Shown here one piece after another: positions 1 to 6,916 of a DNA stretch of 46,291 bases. Under the pieces are notes generated by a model. That model did not search any database. It saw only the letters and a program-made list of their open reading frames with translations, and was not told the origin of the DNA. Both the position numbers and the translations under genes were made by a program. Source of the DNA: a virus; the IMG/VR virus record IMGVR_UViG_3300046313_000158, positions 1 to 46,291 of that record; one strand, 5' to 3'. Positions within the stretch are counted from its first letter, which is position 1; each line of letters begins with the position of its first letter.

Positions 1-50
1 AATCGAGATACATATAATGAGAGTCTTGTCATTCGTTGGCAAGATGTTAT

Positions 51-129
51 TCCGCAGAATCCGAGCTAGGTGCACGGACTTGACTGTTAATCAATGATTA
101 GCTGGGTTCGAACCCCAGATGCAGAGCCA
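51..129 (+). tRNA. tRNA-Asn (GTT), degenerate
   Basis: A tRNA fold can be drawn. The D-stem is TCCG/CGGA with loop features A14, G18G19 and A21. The anticodon loop CTGTTAA gives anticodon GTT. The T-arm is CTGGG-TTCGAAC-CCCAG, with discriminator G and an encoded CCA. The acceptor stem has two mismatches (third and seventh pairs), there is no normal residue 26, and the anticodon stem has only four good pairs. It may therefore be a decaying or structurally unusual tRNA. It lies 9 bases before the next tRNA. Confidence 0.6.
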
Positions 130-138
130 AAATTTAAT

Positions 139-214
139 GCCCTTCTAGCTCAGTTGGTAGAGCAGCACATTAGTAATGTGAAGGTCACGTGTTCGAATCA
201 TGTGAGGGGCACCA
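139..214 (+). tRNA. tRNA-Thr with anticodon AGT
   Basis: A full cloverleaf is visible. Acceptor GCCCTTC pairs with GAGGGGC (one G-U). The D-arm is GCTC/GAGC. The anticodon loop TTAGTAA gives AGT. The variable loop is AGGTC, the T-stem ACGTG/CATGT, the discriminator A, and CCA is encoded. The loop context resembles bacterial tRNA-Thr (TTGGTAA), with G34 replaced by A. An A34 threonine tRNA is unusual in bacteria, where Thr tRNAs normally carry GGT, TGT or CGT. Confidence 0.88.
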
Positions 215-219
215 AAAAT

Positions 220-750
220 ATGTATAAAATTGTAGAAAATTTATTAACTGAAGAACAGCAAAATCTTTTAGAGGCATCTGTTCTTAATGCTAACACTCAG
301 TGGATATTTAATAGGTTCTCAGCCTACACGAGTAATGCATATAATGTTAGCGACGAAGCTAAGAGAAATATAAGTTCGTTTCGCCACCCTGTTTATCAAA
401 ATGGTAAAATGTTGGATCGTGAAATGTATGATGTGTTTAAGATAGTCCCAGAAAAGTTAGGTGCTACTAGGATACACAATATGATATGTCAACTACAGTT
501 AGTTACTGCAGGTGTTAATCCTCCGATTAAACATGTAGATTTACCAAACTTTCCGACTCCATACTACAGTGCTGTTTATTATATAAACGAAAGTGATGGA
601 CCAACAGTTCTGTATAATCCAGATGGTAGTGAGTTGGTTAGATCAGAACATAAACGTGGTAATGTTATCGTGTTTGATGGTAACCTTCAGCACCATGGAT
701 CCAAACCAACCACTGATATTAGGTGTATAATGAATTTTTGTTTCGAGTGA
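220..750 (+). CDS. 2OG-Fe(II) oxygenase
   Basis: A 176-residue protein with the iron-binding facial triad of 2-oxoglutarate dioxygenases. H105-V-D107 lies in a PPIKHVD context, the distal histidine is H158 or H159, and R168 is the likely 2OG-binding arginine. The segment after the first motif (SAVYYINESDG) matches the usual strand that follows HxD in phage prolyl-hydroxylase-like proteins. An upstream in-frame ATG at 94 would run through both tRNAs, so ATG 220, five bases after the tRNA-Thr CCA, is preferred, although no clear ribosome site precedes it. The substrate is unknown. It is one of at least eight, probably nine, such genes in the window. Confidence 0.8.
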   Translation: MYKIVENLLTEEQQNLLEASVLNANTQWIFNRFSAYTSNAYNVSDEAKRNISSFRHPVYQNGKMLDREMYDVFKIVPEKLGATRIHNMICQLQLVTAGVNPPIKHVDLPNFPTPYYSAVYYINESDGPTVLYNPDGSELVRSEHKRGNVIVFDGNLQHHGSKPTTDIRCIMNFCFE

Positions 751-751
751 T

Positions 752-1228
752 ATGGCAAAGAAATATCTAAAATATTTTGTTACTAGAGAAGACCAAAAGT
801 TAACTGATGGTTTTGTAGATTACATGGTAAACTTTCCAGAGCATAAGCATCTGTTTAATACCATGTCTGTTCACACATGGCATCTATACGAGATGATTCA
901 AGATGCGTTCTACTGTAACTGGCCAAATACCAACTTCAAAAAATACTTCGTGAGCGCAGAACCAGTTTTGATTCACAGTAATACAAGAGTGACTGATAGT
1001 CGTGACCATGAATACTTTGGTGTGTTGTTTGCAAATCCGAATGTAAATAAACTATCTTTCTCAGTAGATGGCCAGACTCAAGAGATCGAGTTGAATGATC
1101 CAACTATTCTAATATCTCCGCACCATAAAGAAGAATTTACTGTCACTTGTGATGGGCAACCACTTCTTATGATTCTTATTAGAATACATTCTTCATTGCG
1201 TGAAGAAGAAAATTGGATACCATTCTAA
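752..1228 (+). CDS. hypothetical protein
   Basis: A 158-residue protein starting one base after the previous stop. I do not recognise the family. The second half (about residues 70-150) alternates hydrophobic and polar residues with turns, and holds SPHHKEEFTVTCDG followed by a hydrophobic strand. This pattern would fit a small beta-sandwich or cupin-like fold, but no metal-binding motif is convincing. It sits between two oxygenase genes and is translationally coupled to the next gene, so it is probably part of the same transcription unit. Confidence 0.7.
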   Translation: MAKKYLKYFVTREDQKLTDGFVDYMVNFPEHKHLFNTMSVHTWHLYEMIQDAFYCNWPNTNFKKYFVSAEPVLIHSNTRVTDSRDHEYFGVLFANPNVNKLSFSVDGQTQEIELNDPTILISPHHKEEFTVTCDGQPLLMILIRIHSSLREEENWIPF

Positions 1229-1584
1229 TGGCTCATGAGTTAGACATAGAACATATAGCGTCAAGAATATCTGATGGTGATAGCATTTCGCTTGGTGTTG
1301 ATTCTATAATTGTAGATAACAAAGTAGTTTATAACCTTTCTGTTGTTGTGAGAGTTCAGAAAACTAAAGTTGCTTTAATTTGGACTAAAGATATCGAAGA
1401 TGATATCACTGATGAGTTATACAGAGATATGTACGAGTTGAACTTACTATCATCTTTGTATAAAAATCTGTACTACTGCATCAAACAAAATGATGTTTCG
1501 TTCTCTGTTAAGATACACAAGAATTGGTTCAATCGATTTAAGTATGAACCAAGAAACACAAAACTTAAGATAGATAAATTATGA
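1228..1584 (+). CDS. hypothetical protein
   Basis: A 118-residue protein. ATG 1228 overlaps the previous TAA as TAATG, which favours this start over ATG 1213, fifteen bases upstream. The protein is strand-rich and acidic in the middle (KDIEDDITDEL) with a basic C-terminus (NTKLKIDKL). Family not recognised. It overlaps the next gene by four bases, so it belongs to the same coupled operon. Confidence 0.65.
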   Translation: MAHELDIEHIASRISDGDSISLGVDSIIVDNKVVYNLSVVVRVQKTKVALIWTKDIEDDITDELYRDMYELNLLSSLYKNLYYCIKQNDVSFSVKIHKNWFNRFKYEPRNTKLKIDKL

Positions 1585-2243
1585 TAACAGACATCAAAGT
1601 TCTTGATAATTTTTACACACAACCAGATTATATACTTGGATTGGTTAACGAATTTCCTATTTCTGGTTGTGGTACTGGAAACAGAAGTATTAGTCTAGAG
1701 ATGATGAGTAAGCCTACATTTGATGGAGTAAAGAATGCTCTTTGTTCTATCCATGGTGTTGATCCTAATAAGATTAAACTGACTACCTTCTTTATGGAAC
1801 ATCAGTACAACGATGTAGACGAACTGTTTAATGTTTCGACTACTCATATGGACGGTAAGAATCCAGATGTTTGCAGAGCAACAGTTGAAGAATACAGAAT
1901 GGCGTTTTGTGGGCAAATTTTACTCACACCAAACCCAGATCCAGAATCTGGAGTAACAATACATAGATTCAAAGATCATATTGATTGGGATGAACAAGAA
2001 ATTGTCAAACGATGTATTGACGAATATACAATTCCAGGTGAGTTGTATCGTGCAGGTAAGATAGACTTACAAGAATTTAAGCGTATGCGTAAAGAACACG
2101 ACGACAACTTCGACTTGACATGTGAAGTAAAGAACGTGTATAATAGAATGGTGTCGTGGAAGGGTGGTACTCTTCATGGACAACGAATAACTAAATCTGT
2201 ACCAAAGAAACTCAATCAGTATTTCTTTGCTGAGTGGTTATAG
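1581..2243 (+). CDS. putative 2OG-Fe(II) oxygenase-like protein
   Basis: A 220-residue protein that begins like the neighbouring oxygenases (MITDIKVLDNFYTQPD). It carries H89-M-D91 as a possible HxD metal motif and a C-terminal GGTLHGQR segment that could supply the distal histidine and arginine. The spacing between these is longer than in the other oxygenases here, because a charged helical insert lies at about residues 130-175. It resembles phage proteins described as prolyl-hydroxylase-like, but the assignment is weaker than for the others. It overlaps the preceding gene by ATGA. Confidence 0.6.
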   Translation: MITDIKVLDNFYTQPDYILGLVNEFPISGCGTGNRSISLEMMSKPTFDGVKNALCSIHGVDPNKIKLTTFFMEHQYNDVDELFNVSTTHMDGKNPDVCRATVEEYRMAFCGQILLTPNPDPESGVTIHRFKDHIDWDEQEIVKRCIDEYTIPGELYRAGKIDLQEFKRMRKEHDDNFDLTCEVKNVYNRMVSWKGGTLHGQRITKSVPKKLNQYFFAEWL

Positions 2244-2251
2244 GAGTAAGT

Positions 2252-2422
2252 ATGAGTGATGGTGGTAAAGGCGACAAACGTCGTCCAGAAGATAAAGATA
2301 AATGGGACAACGGATACGATGCTATCTGGGGTAACAAAAACAAACAGAATTCCGAGGCAGAAGAAAAGCTGACTCGAAATAATGATGAGACCCAAGAGGT
2401 CTTACAAAACATGAGTCGGTAG
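2252..2422 (+). CDS. small charged protein, MSDGGKGD... type
   Basis: A 56-residue, strongly charged protein beginning MSDGGKGDKRRPED. Small phage proteins with a GGKGxxxRP start are common; their function is unknown. ATG 2252 is preceded by TAGGAG at the right spacing, which chooses this start over the in-frame ATG at 2234 that lies within the previous gene. The stop codon TAG (2420-2422) lies inside the tRNA-Trp acceptor and D region, so gene and tRNA overlap by ten bases. Confidence 0.75.
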   Translation: MSDGGKGDKRRPEDKDKWDNGYDAIWGNKNKQNSEAEEKLTRNNDETQEVLQNMSR

Positions 2423-2489
2423 TTCCAATTGGCAGAACGATGGTCTCCAAAACCATATGTTGGGGGTTCGAATCCCTCTCGGCTCGCCA
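2413..2489 (+). tRNA. tRNA-Trp (CCA)
   Basis: A clear cloverleaf. Acceptor GAGTCGG pairs with TCGGCTC using G-U pairs. The anticodon stem is ATGGT/ACCAT with loop CTCCAAA, anticodon CCA. The T-arm is GGGGG-TTCGAAT-CCCTC with one wobble pair, the discriminator is G and CCA is encoded. Its 5' ten bases also encode the end of the upstream small protein. Confidence 0.92.
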
Positions 2490-2495
2490 AATATT

Positions 2496-2569
2496 GCGGG
2501 ATTAGTTTAATGGTAAAACTACAGATTTCCAATCTGTTGTTGAGAGTTCGATTCTCTCATCCCGCTCCA
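2496..2569 (+). tRNA. tRNA-Gly (TCC)
   Basis: A standard fold. The acceptor GCGGGAT pairs with ATCCCGC. The anticodon stem is ACAGA/TCTGT with loop TTTCCAA, anticodon TCC. The T-arm is GAGAG-TTCGATT-CTCTC, the discriminator is T and CCA is encoded. It decodes GGA and GGG glycine codons. Confidence 0.93.
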
Positions 2570-2599
2570 ATTTTTTTAATGAGGTGAAAGAGGTGTAAT

Positions 2600-3082
2600 A
2601 TGCGTAAAATCGATATCGATGAAGTTAAAGCATTCATCGAGACTCAAAGTCCAGAAACTAAAATCTACATCGGTGGAGATTCTGAACGATTTAATATTGG
2701 TAAAGACTGGTATGCAGATTACACACTTGCTGTTGTTGTTCACATTGATGGTAAACACGGCTGCAAGATTTTCGGTGAAGTACAACGTGAACGTGACTAC
2801 GATCAAAAGAAGAATCGTCCACGTATGCGTTTGATGAATGAAGTTTATAAAATTGCTGAATTGTATCAAAAGCTACATGACGTTTTGGAAGACAGAGAAG
2901 TGGAAGTCCACTTAGACATCAACCCAAACGAAATGCATGGTAGTTCTTGCGTAATCAACGAAGCAACTGGCTACATCCGTGGTATGTGCAACGTGATTCC
3001 TTTGGTTAAGCCAAACGCATTCGCTGCATCTTACTGCGCTGATAGAATGAAACACATCTTGTCTAATCGCAAAGCAGCATAA
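2600..3082 (+). CDS. RNase H-fold protein, DUF458/YkuK-like
   Basis: A 160-residue protein resembling the DUF458 (YkuK) family, which is predicted to have a ribonuclease H-like fold. Visible hallmarks are the first strand with acidic residue and glycines (YIGGDSER), the central acidic strand VHLDINPNE, and the C-terminal VKPNAFAASYCADR segment. Family members lack an established biochemical role. The start follows a strong purine-rich site (GAGGTG repeated). A strong promoter for the structured RNA region begins six bases after its stop. Confidence 0.78.
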   Translation: MRKIDIDEVKAFIETQSPETKIYIGGDSERFNIGKDWYADYTLAVVVHIDGKHGCKIFGEVQRERDYDQKKNRPRMRLMNEVYKIAELYQKLHDVLEDREVEVHLDINPNEMHGSSCVINEATGYIRGMCNVIPLVKPNAFAASYCADRMKHILSNRKAA

Positions 3083-3087
3083 AGTGC

Positions 3088-3116
3088 TTGACTTGCAAGA
3101 CTAGATGATGTATAAT
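3088..3116 (+). promoter_or_regulatory. sigma-70-type promoter for upstream RNA
   Basis: TTGACT, 17-base spacer, TATAAT. No open reading frame with a ribosome site follows for about 500 bases, so this promoter should drive a non-coding RNA. The spacer starts with TTGCAAG, a motif shared with other promoters in this window. Confidence 0.85.
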
Positions 3117-3122
3117 TTAGTT

Positions 3123-3400
3123 TGAATTGGGATGATTGCAGCATATTAAACAATACTGCACTAAGAGTAGTTTCAACAGGAGGAAACGTCGTAAGGCGTC
3201 ATAACTGAAACTAGGCTGGAAAGACTATTGCATGCTCTTATGCCTTGGAACCCCTATTAGGAGTTCGATAGTTACACCCGAATGTGTACCAAGTTGCCTG
3301 AACTTGTCAGGCTATACCAGCGAACTGGACGATTCTCGTGGGGCTAAACCGAAAGGAACACGATGGTTTAAGTAACCAAAATTATTTACCCGTTCATCCC
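3123..3400 (+). ncRNA. structured non-coding RNA upstream of Ro-like gene
   Basis: No credible coding frame. Structure visible from the bases: a TGCAG/CTGCA stem (3137-3141 with 3156-3160); an 8-bp helix TAGTTTCA/TGAAACTA (3168-3175 with 3206-3213) closing a loop that contains ACAGGAGG; a hairpin GCCTGA/TCAGGC (3296-3301 with 3307-3312); and an H-type pseudoknot near the 3' end, TCGTG/CACGA (3336-3340 with 3359-3363) interleaved with TAAACC/GGTTTA (3345-3350 with 3365-3370). It has its own promoter. Position next to a Ro60-like gene suggests a Y-RNA-like partner; that is inference. Ends are approximate. Confidence 0.6.
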
Positions 3401-3410
3401 GTTATTTTTG

Positions 3411-3439
3411 TTGACTTTATTGTATGTGTGAAGTATAAT
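3411..3439 (+). promoter_or_regulatory. sigma-70-type promoter for Ro-like gene
   Basis: TTGACT, 17-base spacer, TATAAT. It would start a transcript near 3446 with a leader of about 190 bases before the Ro-like start codon, or serve as a second promoter after the upstream RNA. Confidence 0.85.
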
Positions 3440-3445
3440 AGAGTT

Positions 3446-3636
3446 TCGTTAGGTTAGGTTCAGCAAACAATTCTTAGGATCTCGTATCCACCAAGGACTG
3501 ACGATGGATACGCTGAGAGTTCGCTCTCTCCCCCACCGTCTAATGAGTTTTTCGATTTTCTCATGAAAAACAAAAAAGTAGGAAACTAACCTGTTGTTTT
3601 TAGGCAAATCTCGCCTGTTATGTGAAAGAAATTTAT
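3446..3636 (+). promoter_or_regulatory. structured 5' leader of Ro-like gene
   Basis: A leader of about 190 bases without a gene. It folds into clear local hairpins: CGTATCC pairing with GGATACG, GAGAG-TTCG-CTCTC, and an ATGAG/CTCAT stem around a T-rich loop, followed by an A-rich stretch. It could regulate the downstream gene or be an additional structured RNA. No known riboswitch class is recognised. Confidence 0.45.
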
Positions 3637-5064
3637 ATGAACACTTTTGTTAATGCCGTTGTTAATCAAGAAGCACGTACCGAAAATGGTATGCTTGCTC
3701 GTAAGTCCACTGCCAATGCTCTTGTAGACCTGTTCTTCAAAGCTGGCGCATCACGTGGCAAGAACATCACCCGAGAATTCACTGCTGCTCTAGTAGAAGA
3801 TCAAGACCTTGCCTTGCGCTTGGCTTTGTGGCTACGTGACGCACGTGGTGGTGCTGGTGAACGTGAATTGTTTCGTCAAATCATGGTTCAATTAGAAAAC
3901 ACTCGTCCAGATCTAGCTGCAAAGTTGCTGGCGAAAGTGCCAGAAGTTGGTCGTTGGGATGACTTGTTTGTCTTCAAGACTCAACCTCTGAAGGCACAAG
4001 CCTACACTATGCTTGGTGACGCTCTGCGTGCGAAGAATGGTCTGGCTGCAAAGTGGACTCCACGTAAAGGTGAGACTGCTCGAGAAATCCGTGAGTTCTT
4101 CGGTATGTCACCTAAGTTCTACCGTAAGTCTTTGGTCGAAATGACTAAAGTGGTTGAACAAAGCATGTGTGCCAAAGAATGGGACGAAATCAACTTCTCT
4201 CATGTTCCATCTGTTGCTCACGCACGTTACAAAAAGGCTTTTGGACGTAACACTTCAAAGTACGCTGAGTACGTGACTGCGTTGGTAAAGGGTGATGACC
4301 CAAAGGTGAAGGTAAATGCTGGTGCAGTATTCCCATACGATGTGTTGAAGGGTGTTATCGGTTCATACCGTAACAAGTTCAGCGCAAACGAATTGGTAGT
4401 TGTGCAAAAGCAATGGGAAGCCATGGAAAACTTCATCGGTGACGCTAACGTGTTGCCATTGGTGGACGTTTCTGGTTCAATGTCTTGCCGTGCAGGTGGT
4501 GCTGACTCCAAGTCTGTGACTACTTGTATGGACGTTGCGATCTCTCTGGGATTGTACGTTGCCGACAAGAACAAGGGTAAGTTCAAGGATACATTCCTGA
4601 CTTTCTCTGGCGAACCAGAACTGTTGCACCTGAAGGGTAACATCGTTGAGAAGTGTCAACAAATGTCATCTTCTAACTGGGGTATGAACACTAACTTGGT
4701 TAAGGCTATGGACAAGATCCTTAGTGTTGCTAAGTCTGGTCAAGTCCCTCAAGAAGAAATGCCAGAAATGCTTCTGATCATGTCAGACATGCAATTCGAT
4801 CAATGTGCTCGTTTCGACGACACTGCGATGAAGATGATGTCTCGCAAGTTCGAAGACGCAGGATACGAACTGCCAAAGATCGTGTTCTGGAATCTTAACG
4901 CTAAGGACAACGTCCCAGTTAAGTACGATACACGTGGTGTGGCTTTGGTATCTGGGTTCAGCCCAGCTATCATGGTAGCGGTTCTTGGTGGAGACACTGA
5001 GCAATTCACTCCAGAAGCAATCATGCTGAAGGCATTGATGAATCCACGTTATGACTTGGTTTAA
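3637..5064 (+). CDS. Ro60/TROVE-like (DUF2828-like) VWA protein
   Basis: About 475 residues. The N-terminal two thirds is helical and holds WLRDARGGAGERELFR and VGRWDDLF, typical of the HEAT-like ring of Ro60/TROVE and the related DUF2828 proteins. The C-terminal third is a von Willebrand A domain with an intact MIDAS: DVSGSM, a threonine in GMNTNL, and an aspartate in IMSDMQFD. Ro proteins bind Y RNAs and misfolded RNAs. The gene is flanked on both sides by structured non-coding RNA regions, which is how bacterial Ro genes and their Y RNAs are usually arranged. ATG 3637 is preferred over GTG 3622. Codon usage looks like the neighbours. Confidence 0.78.
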   Translation: MNTFVNAVVNQEARTENGMLARKSTANALVDLFFKAGASRGKNITREFTAALVEDQDLALRLALWLRDARGGAGERELFRQIMVQLENTRPDLAAKLLAKVPEVGRWDDLFVFKTQPLKAQAYTMLGDALRAKNGLAAKWTPRKGETAREIREFFGMSPKFYRKSLVEMTKVVEQSMCAKEWDEINFSHVPSVAHARYKKAFGRNTSKYAEYVTALVKGDDPKVKVNAGAVFPYDVLKGVIGSYRNKFSANELVVVQKQWEAMENFIGDANVLPLVDVSGSMSCRAGGADSKSVTTCMDVAISLGLYVADKNKGKFKDTFLTFSGEPELLHLKGNIVEKCQQMSSSNWGMNTNLVKAMDKILSVAKSGQVPQEEMPEMLLIMSDMQFDQCARFDDTAMKMMSRKFEDAGYELPKIVFWNLNAKDNVPVKYDTRGVALVSGFSPAIMVAVLGGDTEQFTPEAIMLKALMNPRYDLV

Positions 5065-5089
5065 CCTAGTCGCTTAGGGACGGGCGCAT

Positions 5090-5115
5090 TGTCTGGTGTG
5101 CGTAATCACCAGACA
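5090..5115 (+). terminator. 9-bp perfect hairpin after Ro-like gene
   Basis: TGTCTGGTG pairs perfectly with CACCAGACA around an 8-base loop, 25 bases after the stop codon. There is no following T-run, so it may be a processing signal or mRNA 3' end stabiliser, or the first element of the downstream RNA, rather than a classical terminator. Confidence 0.5.
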
Positions 5116-5258
5116 CTATAATTCAGTATACTTTTAGTCAAATAACAGGCATAGCCAGCCGTGGCAAGACCTAGTGAGTTAAGGGAGTCATGACCCATAC
5201 AAGAGTGAGGTAATGGTTACAGGAGGTGACATCTTCTGGAAGTATATTGAATTATGGT
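5115..5258 (+). ncRNA. Y-RNA-like RNA closed by a 23-bp end helix
   Basis: Bases 5115-5137 pair continuously with 5236-5258: 23 pairs including four G-U. This brings the two ends together around a loop of about 98 bases. Inside are short hairpins, including GCCA-GCCG-TGGC, GTAA-TGG-TTAC and a GGGAGTCATGACCC element. Long end-to-end pairing with a structured internal loop is the general plan of Y RNAs. The internal loop shares ACAGGAGG with the RNA upstream of the Ro-like gene. No coding frame competes. I see no promoter of its own, so it is probably processed from the Ro-like transcript. Assignment as a Y RNA is inference. Confidence 0.55.
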
Positions 5259-5455
5259 ATCTAACCAGAAGGCTCAAACGTGGAGTGCCTTGCGAAAGCT
5301 AAATGTATGTTGTTTCTAGAGCAAACTACAACAACTCTTTGGCAGTTATCGGACTAAACTGCCACTATATAAAAACATATTGAGCTTGGGAGTCGTACTC
5401 CGAGTCGTTTCAGATAAAAATAGTCTAGGTTTGTTAGCACACTTAGAATAATTGG
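5259..5455 (+). other. structured non-coding region
   Basis: About 200 bases without a gene. Consecutive hairpins are visible: AAGGC/GCCTT (5269-5273 with 5287-5291), GC-GAAA-GC beside it, TGTTGT/ACAACA (5308-5313 with 5328-5333), a perfect 8-bp TGGCAGTT/AACTGCCA (5340-5347 with 5357-5364), and GGAGT-CGT-ACTCC. It is either the 3' domain of the preceding RNA or a separate RNA. No T-run terminator is present. Confidence 0.45.
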
Positions 5456-5473
5456 CAGTATGTTTCTATATGG

Positions 5474-5481
5474 TATAAATA
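5474..5481 (+). promoter_or_regulatory. T4-type late promoter candidate
   Basis: TATAAATA, the exact T4 late-promoter consensus. Placed at -13 to -6, transcription would start at 5487, the first base of the chosen ATG, giving a leaderless message. A gp33-like late co-activator is encoded at 42954, so late promoters are expected. A single 8-mer is weak evidence alone. Confidence 0.4.
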
Positions 5482-5486
5482 CATTT

Positions 5487-6215
5487 ATGAAAACTTATAG
5501 CGTACAATCATTCGACGATTTAATCCCAGATGATCTCCGTTGGAGAGTCTGGGATTACATCCAACGACAAACTTTCCATGCAACTCGCAAGGATGTCTCA
5601 TATCCAGAACCTGGATCTGTAATCTACTACAAACCAATCGACAACAAAAAAGAGTATCTTGACGATACTATACCTTCTATCAATAACCAATACATGCATC
5701 GTTGCGTCTTTGGATTACGTGGTGAAGGTCATCCTGTTATCCAAGAGTTGTGGAATGATATCAACTCTAAACTTGGAAACAAATATGTTATTGATGGTGA
5801 TACAGAAGGAATGGCTGACCCAAAGCTAAGACCTAATGCATATTCTCTTTGCTATGTAAATGCACAACCGAATGAAACTATTAAACGTTCTCATGCAATA
5901 CATAGAGATACAATTGATTTAAGCAATACCAAACATCATACAATTTTATACATAGCTAATCTTCAGTGGTATCCAACTTGGATGGCAGAGAATGTGTTTT
6001 ATAGTGATGATGACACAACGGGTGATAATCAACAATTTCAAAGAGGTTATGGGCAATCAAGAGAATTTGGAGTTGGTTATCCATATGCAATAGTATCGCC
6101 AGTTGCAGGCAGAGTTATTGTATATGATGGAAGAGCTTTACATACAACAAAGCCTACTGCACCATGGGCAGATCAAATGCGCTATGCTGTAGTTTTCAGA
6201 GTTAGAGAAGTATAA
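5487..6215 (+). CDS. 2OG-Fe(II) oxygenase
   Basis: A 242-residue dioxygenase. The iron site is H139-R-D141 with distal H219, and R232 is the likely 2OG-binding residue. The core includes HTILYIANLQW after the first motif and AGRVIVYDGRALHT around the second. It is the first of five adjacent oxygenase genes. ATG 5487 (MKTYSVQ) is preferred over ATG 5460 because the first nine residues of the longer form look non-conserved and a late-promoter-like TATAAATA would lie inside it; neither start has a good ribosome site. The substrate is unknown. Confidence 0.8.
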   Translation: MKTYSVQSFDDLIPDDLRWRVWDYIQRQTFHATRKDVSYPEPGSVIYYKPIDNKKEYLDDTIPSINNQYMHRCVFGLRGEGHPVIQELWNDINSKLGNKYVIDGDTEGMADPKLRPNAYSLCYVNAQPNETIKRSHAIHRDTIDLSNTKHHTILYIANLQWYPTWMAENVFYSDDDTTGDNQQFQRGYGQSREFGVGYPYAIVSPVAGRVIVYDGRALHTTKPTAPWADQMRYAVVFRVREV

Positions 6216-6229
6216 CGGAACCCCAACAT

Positions 6230-6916
6230 ATGAGTATGACAGACAACGGTAAGAAAACCGTCCTTGTTAATAATGGACAAGAAACAATACATGAGTTATG
6301 GTCAACACCAATTGGTGTCTCTCGTCCATTCTCTCAGGATTTTATTGAACAATTGAAAGATGACGTGCGTAAGTATGTCCTACCAAGAGCACAAAAGAAT
6401 AGTGTTGATGTTTGGAGTTTACCTGACTTGCCAGACACTATGTTAGAAGTTCAGAAAAAGAAATTAGAATTAGCTGAGAAGACATTGACTCTGCATTCTG
6501 AGATGCCATTACCACCAATGCGCATTGCCAAAGGTTATTTCAGACACATCCACGCCGATGTGGAGTATAGAATCACTCCACATCACCATGGTTCTACTTT
6601 AGGTGTTGGTGTATTCTATATTAATCTTAATAATGATAATCCAGGGAACATGGTTTTTATCGATCCACGTGGCGGAGTTAATTATAACAACCAGTTTAGT
6701 CCATTCAAACGTCTGCGATTAGAAGAAGGTATGTTGGTTGTGAGTCCAGGTTATTTGATTCACTTTATTGAACCTACTGATTACCACAAGCCAGTTTATC
6801 AAGAGCGTATTCTTATTGTGTCAAACATCCACAGAATGTACGAAGATTGGGTTAATGTATTAAAAAATGCAGATAATGAAAAGATGATCAAGAATATGGG
6901 TGGCAGCGAAACGTGA
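6230..6916 (+). CDS. 2OG-Fe(II) oxygenase, HxH variant
   Basis: A 228-residue protein of the PF13759/TIGR02466 type, where the first metal motif is followed by GxGVFYIN. Visible features are PHHHGS at 118-122, a distal histidine at H178 (GYLIHF) and R193 as a possible 2OG contact. The acidic ligand of classical HxD is replaced by histidine, as in this subfamily as I remember it. A long helical segment at residues 35-90 precedes the barrel. Two close ATGs (6230 and 6236) could start it. It overlaps the next gene by GTGA. Confidence 0.75.
   Translation: MSMTDNGKKTVLVNNGQETIHELWSTPIGVSRPFSQDFIEQLKDDVRKYVLPRAQKNSVDVWSLPDLPDTMLEVQKKKLELAEKTLTLHSEMPLPPMRIAKGYFRHIHADVEYRITPHHHGSTLGVGVFYINLNNDNPGNMVFIDPRGGVNYNNQFSPFKRLRLEEGMLVVSPGYLIHFIEPTDYHKPVYQERILIVSNIHRMYEDWVNVLKNADNEKMIKNMGGSET

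Noticed and set aside
94-219. N-terminal extension of the first oxygenase from ATG 94
   Set aside because: The extension would be translated from the two tRNA genes; the protein resembles the family only from 220 on.
2212-2532. Minus-strand frame of 106 codons over the tRNA genes
   Set aside because: It reads through tRNA-Trp and tRNA-Gly in reverse and gives the familiar spurious peptide (REGFEPPTYGFGDHRS) produced by antisense tRNA sequence.
3123-3400. RNase P RNA, group I intron or tRNA-like YrlA RNA
   Set aside because: None of the conserved RNase P or group I core segments is visible, and no T-arm with proper pairing can be drawn, so a specific known class is not claimed.
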